NCBI GenBank assembly: GCA_938041005.1
Contig: CALHZJ010000093.1
Location: 1 to 14,186 of the forward strand
Reading direction: 5' to 3'
Source of the DNA: an uncultured Candidatus Saccharibacteria bacterium
Lineage (GTDB): Bacteria > Patescibacteriota > Saccharimonadia > Saccharimonadales > Saccharimonadaceae
DNA length: 14,186 nt
Shown here: positions 11,203-14,186 of the stretch, piece by piece
Layout: the number at the start of each line of letters is the position of its first letter
How positions within the stretch are numbered: the first letter of the stretch is position 1
The notes under the pieces: generated by a model
What the model saw: the letters and a program-made list of their open reading frames with translations, nothing else
Database searches by the model: none
Told to the model about the DNA's origin: nothing
Program-made: the position numbers and the translations under genes

Positions 11203-13700
11203 ACCACGATATTCACCAGCTTACCTGGAACATAAACCATCTTTTTAGGTGGTTTATTGTTTGTGAATTTCTGGACATTCTCATCAGCCAGAGCCGCTTC
11301 TTCAACACCCTGCTTATCAGTACCACTTGGCAGTTCAAGCTTCGCACGAAGCTTGCCATTCACTTGAACTATAATAGTCATCACGCTGCTCTTTAGATAT
11401 TTTTCATCCCACTTTGGCCAGTGACCAACATGAACTGTATCATCATGACCCATTTCACGCCACAACTCTTCGGTGATATGCGGAGCAAAAGGTGCCAAAA
11501 TCTGAATCAAGCTTTCTAATGCAAATCGCCATTCATCTGACATGTCAATTCCGTGCGATTCTTTTATCTTATACAGACCATTGACCATTTCCATCATCGA
11601 AGCCACAGCCGTGTTAAACTTCTCATCTTCAATATCGCGAGTAACTTTTTTAATCGTCAAATGAGTTAACCGCAATAATTCTTGAGCTGTTTTTTCATCC
11701 GCACCAAGAGAGTCGTTTGGATTCTTATCAACGAACTCCTGAACCAAATTCCATGCTCGATTTAAGAACCTGTAAGTTCCCGGAACACCACGAGGATCCC
11801 ATGGCGCGTCCATGTCATAAGGAGCGATGAACATTTCGTAAACTCGCAGCGCGTCGGCACCATATCCGCTGTCCATAATCTCCATTGGATCAATGACATT
11901 GCCCTTAGACTTGGACATTTTCTGACCATCTGGCGCCATAATGTATGCATTGTACATCATTCGCTTAAAAGGTTCTGGAGTCGGAACGAGACCGAGCTTA
12001 TAGAAAAATCGCATCCAAAAACGACTGTATAGCAAGTGAGCCACGGCGTGGTCGGCACCATTGTAATAATCAACCGGCATCCAATGGTTAATTCTCTCAG
12101 GATTCCATGCTTCATTATCATTGTGCGGGTCGAGATATCGTAAGAAATACCAGCTAGAACAAGCATAGCCATCCAAAGTGTCAGTCTCGCGTCGACCTTC
12201 TACCCAATTATCGCCGTCAGGCTTATTTTCTGTAATCGGCACAGTTTTTCCAGTTTCAACATCTACCCAAACTCGCACCCAATCATCAACCTGAGCCAAA
12301 ACGGAAGTATTACCACCCGTTGGCTTAAAGTTCTCTACCTCTGGCAAAATCACCGGCAAGCATTCATCAGCCACGGCAATTGGCGCACGACCATCAACAT
12401 GAACAATTGGAATTGGAGCGCCCCAATATCGCTGACGAGAAATTAGCCAATCGCGCATTTTATACGTGGTTTTACTTCGCCCAGAATTCTGCTGCTCCAG
12501 CCACGCAACAATTTGCTCGCGAGCATCCTCACTCCTGGTCCCGTTAAATTGTCCGGAATTTATCAACTCACCTTCACCAGAATAACAGCCAGCATCAGCT
12601 GAATGCTCAGGCTTATCAATAACCTGGATAATCGGTAAGTCAAACTTCTCGGCAAACGCAAAATCGCGCTCGTCGTGCGCTGGTACAGCCATGACTGCGC
12701 CGGTTCCATAGCCGCCCAAAACATAATCAGCCACCCAGATTGGCAATTTTTGACCATTGACTGGGTTTATGACATAACTTCCCGTAAATACGCCCGTTTT
12801 CTCTTTATTCTCTTGGCGTTCAACATCAGATTTTTGTTGTGAAGCTTGGACGTACGCTTCAACCTTTTCGCGCGTATCAGAATTGACCAACTGAGAAATC
12901 AGAGGATGCTCCGGCGCCAAAGCTACATACGTCGCGCCAAATAACGTATCAGGACGAGTCGTGAAAACTGTAATCTTGGAATCTTGACCGCTAACCGCAA
13001 ACTCAACTTCCGCACCAACTGATCGACCAATCCAATTCTTCTGCATGGTTTTAACCATTTCCGTCCAATCAAGCGCATCGGTTGCCTCTAAAATTTCATC
13101 TGCATACGCCGTAATTCGGAAAAACCACTGCTTGAGATTTCGCTTGGCTACAGGATTACCGCAGCGCCAACATTTGCCACCTTCAACCTGTTCGTTAGCA
13201 AGCACTGTGTTATCAGTTTCGCACCACCATTGCGGCTGCTCTTTTTGATATGCCAAATCGTGCTTATACAATTGCGTAAAAATCCACTGAGTCCATTTGT
13301 AATATTCTGGATCAGCTGTAGAAATTTCTTTTGTCCAATCATAACTAAACCCAAGTCGCTTCAATTGCTCCTTAAAGTGAACTTTCGCCTCATCGTGCGC
13401 CACACGCGGCGTTTTTCCGACTTTAATAGCGTAATTTTCAACCGGCAGACCAAAGCTGTCCCAGCCGATTGGATGATAGACATTATAGCCCTGCTGACGC
13501 TTGAATCGTGCCTTGATGTCAGCAAATTGAAAAGTACGACCGTGACCAATGTGAATTCCCGCCCCTGTAATCCCCGGAAGCATGCTCAAGCTATAATATT
13601 TCGGCCGGGTCGTATCATTAAAATCGACCGCGTAAGTACCGTCAGCCTCCCATTTGTTTTGCCATTTTTGTTCAATTTCTGTCGGATTATAGCGTCTCAT
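11199..13700 (-). CDS. leuS: Leucine--tRNA ligase
   Basis: 833 residues, near the usual 800-880. Class I synthetase charging tRNA-Leu. HIGH box H50-I-G-H53, KMSKS at 594-598 (K-M-S-K-S). The zinc-type segment has C160, C177 and C180. The CP1 editing domain (about 225-425) holds the Thr-rich FTTRPDTLFGATY (246-258) and GTGAVMAVPAHDERD (332-346) with conserved D343, so mischarged tRNA can be hydrolysed. RETDTLDGYACSSWYFLRY (504-522) and the helical anticodon domain (640-770) follow, then the C-terminal domain with VQVNGKLRAK (778-787). Start at the ATG, with a TGC-TATAAT box 7 nt upstream and no Shine-Dalgarno. Monocistronic. Confidence 0.98.
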   Translation of the reverse strand: MRRYNPTEIEQKWQNKWEADGTYAVDFNDTTRPKYYSLSMLPGITGAGIHIGHGRTFQFADIKARFKRQQGYNVYHPIGWDSFGLPVENYAIKVGKTPRVAHDEAKVHFKEQLKRLGFSYDWTKEISTADPEYYKWTQWIFTQLYKHDLAYQKEQPQWWCETDNTVLANEQVEGGKCWRCGNPVAKRNLKQWFFRITAYADEILEATDALDWTEMVKTMQKNWIGRSVGAEVEFAVSGQDSKITVFTTRPDTLFGATYVALAPEHPLISQLVNSDTREKVEAYVQASQQKSDVERQENKEKTGVFTGSYVINPVNGQKLPIWVADYVLGGYGTGAVMAVPAHDERDFAFAEKFDLPIIQVIDKPEHSADAGCYSGEGELINSGQFNGTRSEDAREQIVAWLEQQNSGRSKTTYKMRDWLISRQRYWGAPIPIVHVDGRAPIAVADECLPVILPEVENFKPTGGNTSVLAQVDDWVRVWVDVETGKTVPITENKPDGDNWVEGRRETDTLDGYACSSWYFLRYLDPHNDNEAWNPERINHWMPVDYYNGADHAVAHLLYSRFWMRFFYKLGLVPTPEPFKRMMYNAYIMAPDGQKMSKSKGNVIDPMEIMDSGYGADALRVYEMFIAPYDMDAPWDPRGVPGTYRFLNRAWNLVQEFVDKNPNDSLGADEKTAQELLRLTHLTIKKVTRDIEDEKFNTAVASMMEMVNGLYKIKESHGIDMSDEWRFALESLIQILAPFAPHITEELWREMGHDDTVHVGHWPKWDEKYLKSSVMTIIVQVNGKLRAKLELPSGTDKQGVEEAALADENVQKFTNNKPPKKMVYVPGKLVNIVV

Positions 13701-13707
13701 ATCTGTA

Positions 13708-13716
13708 ATTATAGCA
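13708..13716 (-). promoter_or_regulatory. leuS extended -10 promoter (leaderless)
   Basis: TGC then perfect TATAAT (13708-13713), TACAGAT, ATG. The -35 position (TCGTAA) is poor and lies inside the upstream terminator loop. Confidence 0.65.
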
Positions 13717-13747
13717 AATAATCCCGCTCATTACGAACGGGATTATT
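13717..13747 (-). terminator. Terminator of the envelope protein gene, directly before leuS
   Basis: Perfect 10-bp stem AATAATCCCG (13717-13726) with CGGGATTATT (13738-13747), 11-nt loop, T-rich on the minus side. The leuS -10 starts at once after it. Confidence 0.7.
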
Positions 13748-13765
13748 ATTAGGCGATTAAGCTAT

Positions 13766-14186
13766 TTACCTAGTCGAGGTTGATGATAATCCGCTCGAAT
13801 ACCCCTCCATAAAACCTTCTATAAACTCTTTCAAGCTCTCAGCACTCGAAGGAGCCTTGATTTCCTCAGACTTGTTCATATTAATGTCAAATGAAACTTC
13901 TACAGAAGCCTTCTTATCATTACCCTTAAGCTCTACAGCCTTCAGTTCATGAGATGACCTATCAACCCACACCTTCAATGAAGCTGTGTCAATAGATGAT
14001 GATTCACTACTCTTGTAGCTATTAGATTTTCCACACTTACCGAGCGCCTTGCCTGCTGATGAATTTTTAAACTCATCATTAAATTTCGACAATTTACTGT
14101 TATCACCCTGCAGCTCAAAACCACGCCCACCGTTACGATCACTAATCTTTGAATCTTTTATAGTGAAGAAGCTATTCTTTTGATAA
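13766..14186 (-). CDS. Probable cell-envelope protein, C-terminal part (5' end outside window)
   Basis: The frame is open to the right edge (no stop through 14186), so the TTG at 14092 is internal and about 138 residues of a longer protein are visible. The visible part is Ser/Lys-rich, with GRGFELQGDNSKL, then SLKVWVDRSSHELKAVELKG and KASVEVSFDINMNKSEEIKAPSS before a short Gly/Ser tail. Two or three strands ending in a conserved-looking W-V-D turn and a final I-x-x-P resemble the C-terminal part of LppX/LprAFG-like or LolA-type surface lipoproteins. That is only a resemblance; the N-terminal lipobox or signal peptide would be off the window. Terminator directly downstream. Confidence 0.6.
   Translation of the reverse strand, partial: YQKNSFFTIKDSKISDRNGGRGFELQGDNSKLSKFNDEFKNSSAGKALGKCGKSNSYKSSESSSIDTASLKVWVDRSSHELKAVELKGNDKKASVEVSFDINMNKSEEIKAPSSAESLKEFIEGFMEGYSSGLSSTSTR

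Noticed and set aside
13230..13721. 163-residue open frame on the + strand opposite leuS
   Set aside because: Lies fully antisense to conserved leuS sequence including its HIGH region; composition is that of a shadow frame.
1..14186. CRISPR array, insertion sequence, prophage or defence island
   Set aside because: No spaced repeat array, transposase, integrase, terminal repeat pair or defence-type protein could be found on either strand.

Overview
The window reads as a compact, AT-leaning bacterial chromosome segment, most likely from the Candidate Phyla Radiation (Patescibacteria), with Candidatus Saccharibacteria (TM7) as the best guess. The basis is the mix of short housekeeping genes, many small membrane proteins without clear relatives, a shortened zinc-less ribosomal protein L32, split-up aminoacyl-tRNA synthetase and tRNA-modification loci, and a standard genetic code. 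This is inference from gene content and style; no 16S rRNA is present.

Layout. 1-338 (+): 3' end of a probable alpha/beta hydrolase. 344-2755 (-): small membrane protein, pheS, DUF998-like membrane protein and HIT protein, nearly gapless. 2813-3748 (+): MIP/aquaporin-family channel with a lysine-rich N-terminus, divergent from the previous unit and sharing a bidirectional terminator with rmuC (3801-4871, -). 4890-5912 (-): a five-helix membrane protein and a BcrC-like PAP2 phosphatase. 5992-6066 (+): tRNA-Gln(CTG) with its own promoter and terminator. 6088-6507 (-): small membrane protein. 6686-7354 (-): trmD, alone. 7460-8041 (+): an unrecognised gene with distinct codon use, followed by two strong hairpins. 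8252-10536 (-): a transcription and RNA-processing operon, rpmF-nusB-nudix-rnc, then khpA, which also has its own promoter. 10672-11202 (+): membrane-anchored protein of unknown role, convergent with leuS (11199-13700, -) by a 4-bp stop overlap. 13766-14186 (-): 3' part of a probable cell-envelope protein running off the right edge.

Most genes serve translation and RNA metabolism (pheS, leuS, trmD, tRNA-Gln, rpmF, nusB, rnc, khpA). The rest are mainly envelope proteins (channel, PAP2 phosphatase, anchored and small membrane proteins) and nucleotide housekeeping (HIT, Nudix).

The most striking pattern is in the promoters. Several genes that begin a transcription unit carry a -10 box only 6-7 nt before the start codon and lack a Shine-Dalgarno, which implies leaderless mRNAs, while most operon-internal genes and some first genes have good Shine-Dalgarno sequences. 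The other places worth a second look are the foreign-looking gene at 7460-8041, whose promoter is interleaved with the trmD promoter, and the structured sequence that follows it. No mobile element, CRISPR array or defence system was seen.
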